The position numbers and the translations under genes are program-made. Shown one piece after another: positions 20,426-30,278 of a stretch of 64,000 bases of DNA. Position 1 is the stretch's first letter. Every line of letters begins with the position of its first letter. The stretch is from Nocardiopsis sp. CNR-923 (lineage in GTDB: Bacteria > Actinomycetota > Actinomycetes > Streptosporangiales > Streptosporangiaceae): contig NZ_MKKC01000062.1 of assembly GCF_001942255.1 (NCBI RefSeq), positions 29,781 to 93,780 of the forward strand, read 5' to 3'. The notes under the pieces were generated by a model. That model saw only the letters and a list, made by a program, of their open reading frames with translations. It ran no database searches and was not told where the DNA came from.

Positions 20426-21694
20426 TTAGGGAGTGTGTCGCCGGGGGCCGAAGCGGTCGGCACGGAAGGGCTCCAGGACCGCGGGGCGCACCCGTCGACC
20501 AGGAAGGTCGCGAGCGCCTCGGCCGCCGGGCCCGACAGCGTCAGGCCGAGCATGGAGTAGCCGGTGGCCAGGTAGGCGTTGGCGTACCCGGGCACACGGT
20601 CGACCACGGGCAGGCCGTCCGGCGCCAGGGGTCGGTCCCCCGCCCACGCGTGCCGCCGGTCCGTCCAGTCCACCCCGACGACCATGGGCGCCGCGCCGCG
20701 CGTGATGGCGTCGATCCGCTCCGGGACCGGCCGTGCGGGACCGCGCCGGAAGTCCATCCCGCCCGACACGCGCAGCCTGCCGCCCATCGGGGCGCACGCC
20801 ACGTGCGCGTCGAGCAGCAGGGTGGACGCGTGCGGCAACCGCTCGGCGGGCACGTCGAAGCTGTACCCCCGGCCGCCGACCACCGGCAGGCGCCGCCCCA
20901 GCCGGGTGGCGAGCGCGCCGGCCTTGGCGCCGGTGGCGATGACGAGGGCGCCGACCCGACGCTCCCCAGCCGTGGTCGTGACCGCCTCCACCTCCCCGCC
21001 CCGCGCGCTCACCCCCGTCACGGCCACGCCCTCGTCCACGCGGACGCCCTCGGCGCGCAGGTGGGCGGTCAGACCGGCGACGAGACTGTCCGGCTCGGTC
21101 TGGACGTGATCGCGCAGGAGCACCCCGGCCCGCACCCGGCCGGAAAGCGCCGGTTCGACCTCGCGCAGTTCGTCGCCGCCCAGCACGGTGGCGGGCAGGT
21201 CGAATCCCGCCTGGCGCAGGGGGTCGAGGGAGCCGAGGTAGGCCTCGGCCGCGCGCGGGTCCTGGGCGACGGCGAGGAAGTCCGTGCGGGTGCGGGTGAA
21301 CTCCACGCCGTCCTCGGCGAGCTGGTCCAGCAGGGGGAAGGTGCGTCTGCCCAGCATGGCCAGGGCGCGGGCGCGCGGGCGTGGCGGGCGGGGGTGCAGT
21401 TGCGCAGGAACCGCAGGAACCAGGGGGTGAGGAGGGGCAGCGCGTCGGGGGCGATGCGCAGCGGGGCGTCCGGGTCGCGGAAGGCGCGCACGGCGTCGCC
21501 GAGCAGGACGGGGTCGGGGACCGGGCCGGCCTGGGCGGGGTTGACCCAGCCCGCGTTGCCGTGGGAGGCGCCGCCCCCGGATGGCGGGACTCCACGACCG
21601 CCACGTCGATCCCGCGGCGGCGCAACTGGTGGGCGACGTTGAGGCCGGCGACGCCCGCGCCGACGACGAGCACCCGACTCATACCCTCTGTCAT
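20426..21694 (-). CDS. D-amino-acid dehydrogenase (DadA)-like FAD oxidoreductase (three frameshifts)
   Basis: About 423 residues after restoring bases near 21578, 21362 and 20498. The N-terminal dinucleotide fold is RVLVVGAGVAGLNVAHQL, followed by the DadA-type GNAGWVNP segment in the second frame. The central part (FTRTRTDFLAVAQDPRAAEA) and the C-terminal FAD loop (YLATGYSMLGLTLSGPAAE) fit the DAO/DadA family. These membrane-associated enzymes oxidise D-amino acids to keto acids. The start at 21694 follows an AAAGGA site; MSRV at 21682 is an alternative. Divergent from the SDR gene at 21853. The substrate is unknown. Confidence 0.8.
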   Translation of the reverse strand: MTEGMSRVLVVGAGVAGLNVAHQLRRRGIDVAVVESRHPGAAPPTATRAGSTPPRPARSPTPSCSATPCAPSATRTPRCASPPTRCPSSPPGSCGSCATAPPPATPARPRPGHAGQTHLPPAGPARRGRRGVHPHPHGLPRRRPGPARGRGLPRLPRPPAPGGIRPARHRAGRRRTARGRTGAFRPGAGRGAPARSRPDRAGQSRRRSDRPPARRGRPRGRGRGRDGGERAGRGGGGGHDHGWGASGRRPRHRHRRQGRRARHPAGAAPAGGRRPGVQLRRARRAVAARVHPAARRARGVRPDGRQAARVGRDGLPARSRTAGPGADRRHHARRGAHGRRGGLDGPAARVGGGPTPGAGRPARGRPCARVRQRLPGHRLLHARPDAVGPGGRGARDLPGRRVRPAVLEPFRADRFGPRRHTP

Positions 21695-21785
21695 GAGAGC
21701 AATCCTTTCGGTGACCAAACCCCGTGGTGGTGCAGTGCCCGCGTGGACGGGTGGGAAACGGCCCTTCGGGGTGGCGCGGGCGGGG

Positions 21786-21799
21786 CTACCGGACGGTAG
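21786..21799. promoter_or_regulatory. Small inverted repeat between divergent dadA-like and SDR genes
   Basis: CTACCG and CGGTAG flank a 2-bp centre in the 158-bp divergent spacer. It is a candidate regulator site. The sequence itself proves only the symmetry. Confidence 0.3.
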
Positions 21800-21852
21800 G
21801 AATGGAGGCGGTGCGCACCGGCCGCCACCCCACGACCCCGAGGAGAGCCCCG

Positions 21853-22659
21853 ATGACCCCCACCAGCCCCGCCAGAACCGCGCTCGTGACCGGTGCGTCG
21901 TCCGGTATCGGCGCGGCCGTCGCCGCCGCCCTGGTCCAGCGCGGGTACCGCGTGTACGGGACCAGCCGCGCGCCCGAGGCGGTCGCGGCCCCGGTCCCCG
22001 GCGTGGAGTACCTGGCCCTGGACCTGACCGACCCCGCCTCGATCGAGGCGTGCGCGACCGCCGCGGGTCCGGTCGACGTACTGGTCAACAATGCCGGGGA
22101 GAGCCAGAGCGGCCCCCTGGAGGAACTGCCGGCGGACGCCGTGGAGCGGCTGTTCCGGATCAACGTGTTCGGGGCGGTGCGCCTGACCCAACTCGTGCTG
22201 CCCGGGATGCGGGAGCGCCGGTACGGTCGCGTGGTGATGGTGGGATCGATGCTGGCGAGCTTCCCGCTGGCGTTCCGGTCGTCGTACGTGGCGTCCAAGG
22301 CGGCGCTCAAGGGGTTCGCCGACGCCCTGCGCCGGGAGGTGTCGCCGTACGGGGTCGGTGTGACCACGGTGGAGCCGGGGTCGATCAGCACGGGCATCAG
22401 CGAGCGCCGCACCGAGTACGTGGGGGCGGCCTCCCCGTTCGCCGACGAGTACCGGACGATGCTGGGCGCGCTCAACGCCAACGAGGCGCGGGGGATCCCG
22501 GCGGACGCGGTGGCCCGAACGATCGTCCGCGCGGTCGAGTCCGACCCGCCGCGCCCGTTCTACGCCGTGGGCAGCAACGCGCCGCTGGTGTTCGCCCTGC
22601 GGCGGCTGTTCCCGCGTTCGTTGGTGCTGCGGATGGTCGCGCGCAGGCACGGGCTCTGA
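21853..22659 (+). CDS. Short-chain dehydrogenase/reductase
   Basis: A 268-residue classical SDR with the NAD(P) motif TGASSGIG near residue 12, the NNAG motif near 77 and the catalytic Ser-Tyr-Lys as VGSML and SSYVASK. The C-terminal region is typical of the oxidoreductase-like SDRs that act on hydrophobic alcohols or ketones. The ATG at 21853 is preceded by AGGAGAG. It is followed closely by a VOC protein on the same strand. It lies outside the PTM operon, and nothing ties it to that pathway beyond proximity. Confidence 0.85.
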   Translation: MTPTSPARTALVTGASSGIGAAVAAALVQRGYRVYGTSRAPEAVAAPVPGVEYLALDLTDPASIEACATAAGPVDVLVNNAGESQSGPLEELPADAVERLFRINVFGAVRLTQLVLPGMRERRYGRVVMVGSMLASFPLAFRSSYVASKAALKGFADALRREVSPYGVGVTTVEPGSISTGISERRTEYVGAASPFADEYRTMLGALNANEARGIPADAVARTIVRAVESDPPRPFYAVGSNAPLVFALRRLFPRSLVLRMVARRHGL

Positions 22660-22741
22660 CACGGGCGGCGGGTTCCACGGGGGCGTCGGCGGTCTCCGGC
22701 AGGATGTGGTGGGCCACCCACAGCGACTCGGGGAGTCCACC

Positions 22742-23182
22742 GTGAAACAGCAGGTCCACTTCATCACCCTCGCCACCGCCGACCTCGACGCGGCCCGGTC
22801 CTTCTACTGCGACGGCCTCGGCTGGCAGCGCCTGCTGGACGTGCCGGGCGAGATCGTCTTCTTCCAGATCGCGCCGGGTGTGGTGCTGGGGCTGTTCGAC
22901 GCCGAGAAGTTCGACCGCGACCTCGGCGGCGCGGCGGGCGTGACCGGGACGACCGGCGCGTCGGGGGTGACGCTCGCGCACAACGTCGGCGGGCCCGAGG
23001 AGGTGGAGGAGACCGTGGCGCTGATGCTGGCCGCGGGCGGGACGGTGCTCAAGCGCCCCCAGCCCGGAGAGTTCGGCGGCATCTTCCACGCCCACGTGCA
23101 GGACCCGAACGGGGTGGTGTGGGAGATCGCGCACAACCCGGGGTGGCGGATCGACGAGAACGGCGACGTGGTCTTCGGCTGA
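22742..23182 (+). CDS. VOC (glyoxalase/bleomycin-resistance fold) family protein
   Basis: 146 residues forming one VOC domain pair. The N-terminal strand-helix is [20 protein letters not shown] and the C-terminal half ends [13 protein letters not shown], a standard metal-ligand glutamate context. Such proteins are small metalloenzymes or binding proteins and the specific role is open. The GTG at 22742 follows GGGGAG; an open frame extends back to 22706 but without a better site. It sits 82 bp after the SDR gene and may share its transcript. Confidence 0.8.
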   Translation: MKQQVHFITLATADLDAARSFYCDGLGWQRLLDVPGEIVFFQIAPGVVLGLFDAEKFDRDLGGAAGVTGTTGASGVTLAHNVGGPEEVEETVALMLAAGGTVLKRPQPGEFGGIFHAHVQDPNGVVWEIAHNPGWRIDENGDVVFG

Positions 23183-23228
23183 CCGGCCGATAGGTTGGGC
23201 CCGGATCGAACAACGCGAAGGGTGCGAC

Positions 23229-23582
23229 ATGAGCGTCGTCAAGTTCAACGTCCTGACCGTCCCGGAGGGGTCGGGGGCCACTCTGGAGGAGCGCTTCGCC
23301 AAGCGCGCCGGCCTGGTGGAGAACCAGCCGGGGTTCGAGGAATTCCAGCTGCTGCGGCCGGTCGAGGGCACCGACCGGTATCTGGTCTACACCCGGTGGC
23401 GCGCGGAGGAGGACTTCCAGAACTGGGTGAACAGCCAGGACTTCCGGCACGGGCACGCCCAAGCCGCCCGGGAATCCGGACGGACCGGGCACGGGCACGG
23501 CGGCGAGGGCGCGGCCGCGCCCGCCGCGACCGGCAGCGAACTGTGGGGCTTCGAGGTCGTCCAGCGGGTCTGCGGGCCTTAG
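23229..23582 (+). CDS. Antibiotic biosynthesis monooxygenase (ABM) domain protein
   Basis: 117 residues of the ABM/HmoA-like ferredoxin-like fold: VVKFNVLTVPEG, then LVENQPGFEEFQLLRP, then YLVYTRWRAEEDFQNWVNS. Members degrade heme or oxidise small aromatics. The His-rich loop (FRHGHAQ, HGHGGE) is a visible oddity and might bind metal or heme. The ATG at 23229 follows GAAGGG. It is convergent with the Hsp20 gene, separated by a strong hairpin. A role in iron or heme handling is a family-level guess. Confidence 0.75.
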   Translation: MSVVKFNVLTVPEGSGATLEERFAKRAGLVENQPGFEEFQLLRPVEGTDRYLVYTRWRAEEDFQNWVNSQDFRHGHAQAARESGRTGHGHGGEGAAAPAATGSELWGFEVVQRVCGP

Positions 23583-23595
23583 CAGCCGCGCACGC

Positions 23596-23625
23596 GGGGC
23601 CGGAACCCCGGTCGGTTCCGGCCCC
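23596..23625. terminator. Bidirectional terminator between ABM and Hsp20 genes
   Basis: GGGGCCGGAACC and GGTTCCGGCCCC make a perfect 12-bp stem with a 6-nt loop in the 58-bp gap between two convergent genes. Confidence 0.85.
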
Positions 23626-23640
23626 GGGCGCGCGTGGCGC

Positions 23641-24066
23641 TCAGCCCTTGATCTGCCGTGCCTCCGCACCGCCGGTGACGCTGATCCTGCGCGGCTTGGC
23701 CCGCTCCGCCACCGGGACTCGGACGGTGAGGACGCCGTCGGCGTAGTCGGCCGACAGGTTCTCCGTGTCCAGCTCCTCCCCGAGGTAGAGCTGCCGCGAG
23801 AAGTTGCCCGTGGGACGCTCGGCCACGACCGCGTCGCTGCCCTCCGGGACCGACAGCCGGCGCTCAGCCCTACAGGTCAGGACGTTCCGCTCGATCTCCA
23901 GGTCGATGGAGTCGGCGCGGACGCCGGGCAGGTCGAAGTGCACGACGAACTCGTCACCCTCGCGGTAGGCGTCGATCGGCATGACGACCGGGTGCATCAC
24001 GTCGCCGAGGAGACGCTGGGTGATCCGGTCGAACTCCTGGAACGGGTCGGTACGCATGAGCATCAT
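23641..24066 (-). CDS. Hsp20/alpha-crystallin small heat-shock protein
   Basis: A 141-residue small heat-shock chaperone that should form oligomers and hold unfolding proteins in the cytoplasm. The alpha-crystallin domain spans about residues 40-130: EFVVHFDLPGVRADSIDLEI, then NVLTCRAERR, then the family core YADGVLTVRVPVAE. GGAGG lies just before the first of several ATGs (24066). It is downstream of a BCCT transporter gene on the same strand, 195 bp apart. The same BCCT-Hsp20 order occurs again at 48.6-50.7 kb. Confidence 0.9.
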   Translation of the reverse strand: MMLMRTDPFQEFDRITQRLLGDVMHPVVMPIDAYREGDEFVVHFDLPGVRADSIDLEIERNVLTCRAERRLSVPEGSDAVVAERPTGNFSRQLYLGEELDTENLSADYADGVLTVRVPVAERAKPRRISVTGGAEARQIKG

Positions 24067-24261
24067 GACGACCTCCAGAGTCTGCGTGTCGGACTGCCCT
24101 CATGTCCTCATCCTTCCAGGGTCAGGCGTCGGACTAACCGGAACGCGGGTAAGAAGGTCCCGCACTGGTCGGTGAAGTCCCGTCGTCGGGACGGCGGGAC
24201 GTCCGGCGGCCCGCTCGTCCACCGGGGCCGCCGGGCGCGTGTCGGAGCCGTCACGGACCCA

Positions 24262-25852
24262 TCACGGCGCACCTCCGCCGTCGGGCCGTCCGCGCCGCCG
24301 AACCGACAGCGGGCGCACTCTCCCCGGGCCCGCCACGGTCTCCCTCCTGAGGGAGCGCAGGAGGGCCGCCATCATGATGAAGGCGATGACGAAGAACGGC
24401 AGCCCGAACACGATGATCGTCTGTTGCAGGGCGTCCAGTCCGCCGACTCCGGAGGCGGTGAGCACGGTGGCGGCCACCACCCCCTCGGCCACGCCCCAGA
24501 AGACGCGCTGCCGTGTGGGGTTCTTCGCCGTCCCCGAGCACAGCATGTCCACCACCAGGGACGCCGAGTCGGAGGAGGTGGTGAAGAAGATGACCACGAT
24601 GACGATCGACGCCGCCGACAGGAGCACCGTCAGCGGATAGTGCTCCAGGAAGGCGAACAGGGCCCCGGGCAGGTCCTCCTCGACCACCACCGCCTGGACG
24701 AGGCCCCCGCCGCCGTGCCTCTCGATGTCGAACGCCGACAGCCCGAACACGCTGAACCACACGATGCTGAACGCGGTGGGGATGAACAGGACCCCGACCA
24801 CGAACTCCCGGATCGTGCGTCCCTTGGAGACGCGGGCGATGAAGATGCCCACGAACGGCGACCAGGTGATCGTCCAGGCCCAGTAGAAGACGGTCCAGGA
24901 GCCCTGCCATCCCGTGTTGTCGAAGGTGTCGTTCCAGAATGACAGCGGGACGAGCGCCTCCAGGTACACGCCCGTGGTCTCGATGATGCCGCGGGCCAGG
25001 TACACCGACGACCCCGTCACGAAGACGAAGACGAGCAGCGCCACGGCCAGGACGATGTTGAGGGTCGACAGCCACTTGATGCCGATGTCCAGGCCGGAGG
25101 CCACCGACGCCACGGCGATGCACGTGACGACACCGATGAGCACGACCTGCGTCAACCGGGTCTCCGGGACTCCGAACAGCTCGTTCAACCCGCTGTTGAT
25201 CTGCATCGTGCCCAGGCCGATGGTGACCGCCACCCCGAAGAGGGTGCCGAGGACGCGACGATGTCCACGGCCCGCCCGACGGGTCCGTGGATCCCGTCGC
25301 CGATGAAGGGGTGGAGGACCGAACTGACCCGGAACGGCAGACCCTTGCGGTACACGAAGTAGGCGAAGGCGAGCGCGGGCAGGCAGAAGATCGTCCAGGT
25401 GTGCAGGCCGAAGTGGTAGAGCGTGAAGCCCATAGCCTGCCGGGCCGCCTCCACCGACTCGGGGGCCACGTCCCCCCGGGGCGGGTCCGCGTAGTGGCTG
25501 ATCGGCTCGGCGACGGCCCAGAACATGAGGATGCTCCCGATCCCCGCGGCGAACAGCATGCAGAACCAGATGAAGTCGCGGTACTCCGGCTCGCTGTCCT
25601 GCGGCCCGAGCCGGACGTGTCCGTACCGGCTGAGCGCGACCCCGATGAGGAAGATGAGAAAGGTCGTGACACCGAGGATGTAGAGCCATCCGAGGTTGAT
25701 GAGAATCCAGTCGGAGACCGCGCCGAACGCCGTGTCGACGCGTCGGTGAAGAGGATCGCGGACACCACGAAGAGAATGGCCAGTCCGGCGGAGACGGCGA
25801 AGATGACGGGGTCCGTCCGCAGCCCCAGCCATGCTGTCAGTTTTTGGATCAT
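24262..25852 (-). CDS. BCCT-family betaine/choline/carnitine transporter (two frameshifts)
   Basis: About 530 residues when single bases are restored near 25738 and 25256. It has 12 expected membrane segments. The family aromatic core region is visible as WTVFYWAWTITWSPFVGIF followed by ARVSKGRTIREF, and TSSDSASLVVDML lies in the late transmembrane part. The N-terminus opens LGLRTDPVIFAVSAGLA. BCCT proteins import compatible solutes with sodium or protons, so osmoprotection is the likely job. The charged C-terminal tail is short. An Hsp20 gene follows on the same strand. The precise solute is not determined. Confidence 0.88.
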
Positions 25853-26095
25853 TCAGTGTGCTTTCTGGTGTCCGTGGCCAGCTCCACCGCGCCGGAGCGG
25901 TTTCGCTCATCCGCTCCGGACTCGCACGATACAACGGACGGGGAAGGGGGAATCGACACCGTTCCGACGCCGTGGCGTCGCGTGCGATCTCTCCCGAACC
26001 GCGGAAAGACACCCGGGGACATCGCACCCCATTTCCCCGGGGAGGGAATCTTACCGGAGCACTCATCCATTTCGTGGATGATTTTTCCGGAAATG

Positions 26096-26290
26096 TCATG
26101 CCATTCGCAAGGCAAGCGCGACGTTGGCGGCACCCATCGCGCCCTGGGCGGAGTAGGGGTGCGACTCGATCTGGTCGCCCGTTGGGGAGACGTCGGCCTC
26201 GGCGACCAGCCGGTCCAGGCACCCGGCCTCGTCCTCGGAGCACCGTCGGGCGCCGAGACCGAGCCGCGGGCACGGCGTGTCCGCCGTTCG
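26096..26290 (-). other. Unassigned coding-like segment, possible 3' end of a lost gene
   Basis: Between the BCCT start and the MDR reductase stop the minus strand reads LVAEADVSPTGDQIESHPYS and then AQGAMGAANVALALRMA, ending at TGA 26098-26096. Codon choice is strongly GC at third positions and the peptide looks native. Upstream the frame degrades with no convincing start. I do not recognise the family. It could be a truncated gene or the tail of a gene broken by another missing base. The rest of the gap (25853-26095) is moderately AT-rich and probably holds the BCCT promoter. Confidence 0.3.
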
Positions 26291-26344
26291 GCGGGACGTC
26301 GCGCGTGTGCGCCTGTCGAGGTGGGGGTGGCGGGACGGCCGGAC

Positions 26345-26362
26345 CCGGGTCGCCGGACCCGG
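26345..26362 (-). terminator. Short hairpin after the MDR reductase gene
   Basis: CCGGGTC and GACCCGG form a 7-bp stem with a 4-nt loop, 10 bp past the reductase stop. It is modest but correctly placed. Confidence 0.4.
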
Positions 26363-26371
26363 CCGGCGCCG

Positions 26372-27380
26372 TCAGGATCCCAGACGCACCAGCATCTTGC
26401 CGGTGTTGGCTCCACGCATCATGTCCAGGAAGCCGTCGACGGCGTGGTCGATCCCCTCGACCACCGTCTGCTCGGCGCGCAGGGAGCCCTCGGCCAGCCA
26501 GGTCGCGGCGCGCTGGGCGTACTCGCCGAACAGGTCGTAGTGGTCGCCCACGATGAACCCGCGCAGGGTGAGCCGCTTGCCCACCGCGAGGTGGAGGTTG
26601 TCGGGGCCGGGCACCGGCTCGGTCGCGTTGTACATGGAGATGGCGCCGCACAGCGCGATCCGCCCGTGGGTGCGCATGGCGCCGATGGCCGCGCGCAGGT
26701 GGTCGCCGCCGACGTTGTCGAAGTAGACGTCGATCCCGTCCGGGGCGGCCTCGGCCAACTGGCCCTCCAGGTCGCCCTCGCGGTAGTCGATCGCCGCGTC
26801 GTAGCCGAACTCCTCCAGCAGGCGGCGCTTCTTCTCGGGTCCGCCCGCCGAACCGACCACCCGGGAGCGCCGAGGTGGCGCGCGATCTGTCCGGCGATGC
26901 TGCCAACCGCGCCCGCGGCGCCGGAGACGAACACGACGTCGCCCTCCTTGACCGGGGCGATCCGGGTCAGACCCGCGTAGGCGGTCAGACCGGTCATGCC
27001 CAGGACGCCCAGGTAGGCCTCGGCCGGTGCCCGGTCCGCGTCGACCCCGGTCACGCGTCCGCGTCGAGCAGGGCGTACTCGCGCCAGCCGCCCATGTGCA
27101 GGACGGTCGCTCCGACGGGCACGGCGTCACTGCCCGAGGCCGTCACCGTGCCGACGGCGCCGCCCTCCATCGCCTCGCCCAGCCGGAAGGGGGGAACGTA
27201 GGACGCGCCGTCGTTCATCCGGCCGCGCATGTACGGGTCGACGGACATCCAGTCATTGCGGACCAGGACCTGGCCTGGACCGGGATCGGCGACGGTGCTC
27301 TCGGCCAGGGAGAAGTCCCCGGGCTTGGGCTCGCCGACCGGACGCGCGACGAGACGGACTTCCCTGCTGGTGACGGACAT
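26372..27380 (-). CDS. NADP-dependent MDR-superfamily oxidoreductase, zinc-independent (two frameshifts)
   Basis: About 336 residues after restoring bases near 27053 and 26865. It is a medium-chain reductase of the leukotriene-B4-dehydrogenase/curcumin-reductase type: WMSVDPYMRGRMND near the N-terminus, the nucleotide motif SGAAGAVGSIAGQIA and the later FDNVGGDHLRAAIGAM. There are no structural zinc cysteines. These enzymes reduce activated double bonds of enones or quinones. The start at 27380 follows AGAGGAAA. It lies 8 kb from the PTM operon and differs in type from the PTM alcohol dehydrogenase, so I do not link them. A palindromic site lies about 90 bp upstream. Confidence 0.85.
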
Positions 27381-27468
27381 GGTGTTTCCTCTTACCTTTC
27401 GGACCTGGGATTTCGACGTACGCGTCCGAATGCGCGCACCCGCCCACAGTAGACCCCACTCTGATCAC

Positions 27469-27498
27469 ATGACCAATAGAAATGCATGGTAAGGTCAT
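27469..27498. promoter_or_regulatory. Inverted repeat in AT-rich promoter region of the MDR reductase gene
   Basis: ATGACC (27469-27474) and GGTCAT (27493-27498) flank an 18-bp AT-rich centre, about 90 bp before the reductase start. It is a plausible operator for an unidentified regulator. The rest of the 349-bp divergent gap (27381-27729) shows nothing further. Confidence 0.35.
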
Positions 27499-27729
27499 AG
27501 GTTTTCCGATGGGTCCTCCGAGGCCCTCCGGATGCGCTCCGACGAGCGCGGCGAGGGCGTCGGGCTGGGGTGCGCCACGGGACACGCCCTCGTCCCGGCC
27601 ACGGTCCGCACCGCCGGTCCGGGAAGGCCATCGCCGATGGAGCCCGGACCCGCTGCTGTGACCGGATCGGTCCGCCAACGGCCCCGATCGTGTCTGCCGC
27701 GGCCCGGGGTCCACTGACACGATCGACGC

Positions 27730-28335
27730 ATGGCACACGCACTCCTCGTCATCGACGCCCAAAAGTCCTTCCTCCAGCGCGAGAGCTGGACCGCCGCCTC
27801 CGACCCGGACGTGGCCGACCGGATCGCCACGCTGGTCGACCACGCCCGCGACCAGGGCGACCTGGTGGCCTGGGTCCTGCACACCGAACCCGGCAGCGGC
27901 AACGTCTTCGACCCCGAACTCGGCTTCGTCGAACTCATGGACGGGCTCGTGCCGCGCGAGGGCGAGCCGGTCCGCACCAAGACCGTGCACAACGCGATGA
28001 CCGGGGCCGACCTGCACGGATACCTGACCGAACGGGGTGTGGACGCGGTCACCGTCTGCGGCGTGCGCACCGAACAGTGCTGCGAGACCACCGCCCGGGT
28101 CGCCTCCGACTTCGGCTACCGGGTGACGTTCGCGGTCGACGCCACCGCCACCGAGCCGATCGAGGCCCCGGGGTCCCCCGCCGGGCGTTCGCTGGAGGAG
28201 GTCCTCGCCGACCCCGCCACACTGCTCCCCGACGCCGTCGTCCAGCGGACCGTGTACGCGCTCGCGGGCCGCTTCGCGCGGGTGCGCACGGTCGCCGAGA
28301 TCACCGGGGATGCCACTACACTGACCGGATCGTGA
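27730..28335 (+). CDS. Isochorismatase-family cysteine hydrolase
   Basis: 201 residues. The family catalytic triad can be placed as Asp in LLVIDAQKSF (residue 9), Lys in VRTKTVHNAM and Cys in GVRTEQCCETT. Members hydrolyse isochorismate, nicotinamide, N-carbamoyl compounds or related small molecules. It lacks extra domains. The stop overlaps the GTG of the GlxA-type regulator gene (GTGA at 28332-28335), so the two are made together. The regulator probably responds to the substrate or product. The precise substrate is unknown. Confidence 0.85.
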   Translation: MAHALLVIDAQKSFLQRESWTAASDPDVADRIATLVDHARDQGDLVAWVLHTEPGSGNVFDPELGFVELMDGLVPREGEPVRTKTVHNAMTGADLHGYLTERGVDAVTVCGVRTEQCCETTARVASDFGYRVTFAVDATATEPIEAPGSPAGRSLEEVLADPATLLPDAVVQRTVYALAGRFARVRTVAEITGDATTLTGS

Positions 28336-29288
28336 CCACCGTCGTCTTCCTTCTCACACCGGGCCTGCACCTGCTCGACCTCGCGGGCCCGGCACAGGTG
28401 TTCTCGACCGCCGCGTCGCACCTGGGCCTGGACTACCGGACCCGGTACGTCGCCGAGCACGAGGACGTCCCCACCGCGCAGGGCGTCCCCCTGCGGGCCG
28501 AGACCTCCTGGCCCGATGTGGGTCGGGGCGACCTGGTCCTGGTCCCGGGCTGGCACACCGGCGGCGCACCGGTGCGCCGGGTGCTGACCGACGCGCGGAG
28601 ACGGACCCTGACCGCGCACCACGCGGCCGGCGGCACCGTGGCGAGCGTGTGCTCGGGCGCGTTCGCCCTGGCCGAGGCGGGCCTGTTGGACGGACGGCGC
28701 TGCACCACCCACCACGATCTCCAGGAGCAGCTGGCCCGCCGCCACCCCCGGGCGCTCGTGGTGCCCGACGTGCTGTACGTGGGCGACGGGGGTGTGGTCA
28801 CCTCGGCGGGGATCGCCAGCGGCATCGATCTGGCCCTCCACCTCGTCACCGTCCGGCACGGTCCCGCTGCCGCGGCGGCGGTGGCTCGGAACATGGTGGT
28901 CTACGCGCGCCGCAACGGAGACGAACCGCAGGCGAGCGCCATGCTGCGGCACCGGGGACACGTCGTGGACGTCGTGCACCGGGTCCAGGACGCGATCGAC
29001 GCGCGGTACCTGTCGCCGCTGCGGCTGGCGGACCTGGCGGCGTTGGCGGGGGTGAGTGAGCGCACACTGACCCGCGCGTTCGTCTCGGCGACCGGGTTGA
29101 CGCCGCTGCGCTACCAGCAGGCGCTGCGGTGGGAGCGCGCCGAGCACCTGATCGGCGCGGGGGAGACCGTGGAGGCGGCGGCGCGGGCGGTCGGATTCCA
29201 GGACGCCCGGATGCTGCGGCGCCTGCGGTCGCGGTTCACGACGGCACCGCTTCGGCGCGCGGCCGGGAACGGTACCCGGACGGGCTGA
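28332..29288 (+). CDS. GlxA-type regulator: DJ-1/PfpI domain plus AraC helix-turn-helix
   Basis: 318 residues. Residues 1-170 form a DJ-1/PfpI-like glutamine-amidotransferase fold (VVFLLTPGLHLLDLAGPAQV, and the nucleophile-elbow context ASVCSGAFALAEAGLL). The C-terminal 100 residues are an AraC helix-turn-helix pair (LADLAALAGVSERTLTRAF, then VEAAARAVGFQDARML). The GTG start overlaps the isochorismatase stop. Its 3' end overlaps the opposite AraC-family gene by 53 bp. Such proteins usually activate a neighbouring catabolic operon. Confidence 0.88.
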   Translation: MTTVVFLLTPGLHLLDLAGPAQVFSTAASHLGLDYRTRYVAEHEDVPTAQGVPLRAETSWPDVGRGDLVLVPGWHTGGAPVRRVLTDARRRTLTAHHAAGGTVASVCSGAFALAEAGLLDGRRCTTHHDLQEQLARRHPRALVVPDVLYVGDGGVVTSAGIASGIDLALHLVTVRHGPAAAAAVARNMVVYARRNGDEPQASAMLRHRGHVVDVVHRVQDAIDARYLSPLRLADLAALAGVSERTLTRAFVSATGLTPLRYQQALRWERAEHLIGAGETVEAAARAVGFQDARMLRRLRSRFTTAPLRRAAGNGTRTG

Positions 29289-30187
29289 CCCCCGTGTGCC
29301 TGCGGAAGGCCGTGCTGAAGGCGAAGGCGCTGCCGTAGCGACCCGCGCCGCGACCGCCTCCAGTCGCAGCTCGGGATCGGCGGTGAGCAGGTCTGCGGCC
29401 AGGTTCAGCCGCCAGGTGCGCAGGTAGGTCATGGGCGGCGTGCCCACGGCCCGCTGGAAGCGCGCGGCCAGGGTGGCGCGGGAGACCGAACAGGCGCGGG
29501 CGAGCGTGTCCAGGGTCCAGGACTCGGCGGCGCGTTCGTGCAGCAGGTCGAGGGCGTGCGCGACCACGGGGTCGCTCTGTCCGTAGAGCCAGCTGGGGCA
29601 GCGGTCGCAGTCCTCCTCCAGCCAGGCGCGCACGGCCATGACCAGCAGGGAGTCCAGGAGCCGGTCGTGAGGCTGGCCTGGGCGACCCGGCCGGAGGTGA
29701 TCTCGCGGGTCAGCAGGTCCACGAGCGCCGCGTCGACGCGGCCGCCCGACAGGACGGCCATCGGCGGCAGGGCGGCCAGGGCCAGTCGGCCGATCTCGCT
29801 CTCGTCCTCGTAGGCGCCCACGATCATCGTGTCCTCGCCGTCGGGGTCGTTCCCCCACGCGCCGACACCGTAACTCATCGTCAGGCAGACCTCCCGCCCC
29901 TCGGCGGACACGCACCGCTGCCCGGGGAGGATGGTGATCGCGGGGACGCGACCGCCGCCGTTGGAGACCGTGTACGGGTCCGGTCCGCGCATCAGCGCCA
30001 CGTCGCCGGGGCCCAGGCCGGCCTCCCCGTGCGGGCTGGTCACGCGGGCCCGTCCCGAGGTGACCACGACGAGGGTGAGCGCGGCGCGGTCGCGCACCTC
30101 GATCGTCCAGGGCGGGCTCATGACCGTGCGCAGAGTGCAGGCGCCCCGGGCGCGGGGCCCGTCGAGGAGGTGGGTGAGGGGATCCAT
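29236..30187 (-). CDS. AraC-family regulator with N-terminal cupin domain (two frameshifts)
   Basis: About 317 residues when bases near 29670 and 29337 are restored. The N-terminal part is the AraC cupin-binding domain (CTLRTVMSPPWTIEVRDRAA, GLGPGDVALMRGPDPYTV). The C-terminal part holds two helix-turn-helix units (LDTLARACSVSRATLAARF and, across the second break, YGSAFAFSTAFRRHTGVSP). With the repairs the frame ends at TGA 29238-29236, inside the end of the convergent GlxA-type gene. It is divergent from the NmrA-type gene at 30279 across a 91-bp spacer, which suggests it controls that gene. Confidence 0.85.
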
Positions 30188-30278
30188 ATCCCCCACCCTA
30201 CTCCGATTCAGACGATCTCTTATGCGATCCGGCGAATGAGCCATGTTCCATCTGACCCGGCGCTGCTGTACTGGACGC

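Noticed and set aside
26372..27380. The MDR reductase as the missing PTM ring-closing alcohol dehydrogenase
   Set aside because: It belongs to the zinc-independent enone-reductase branch and is separated from the PTM operon by seven genes on mixed strands.
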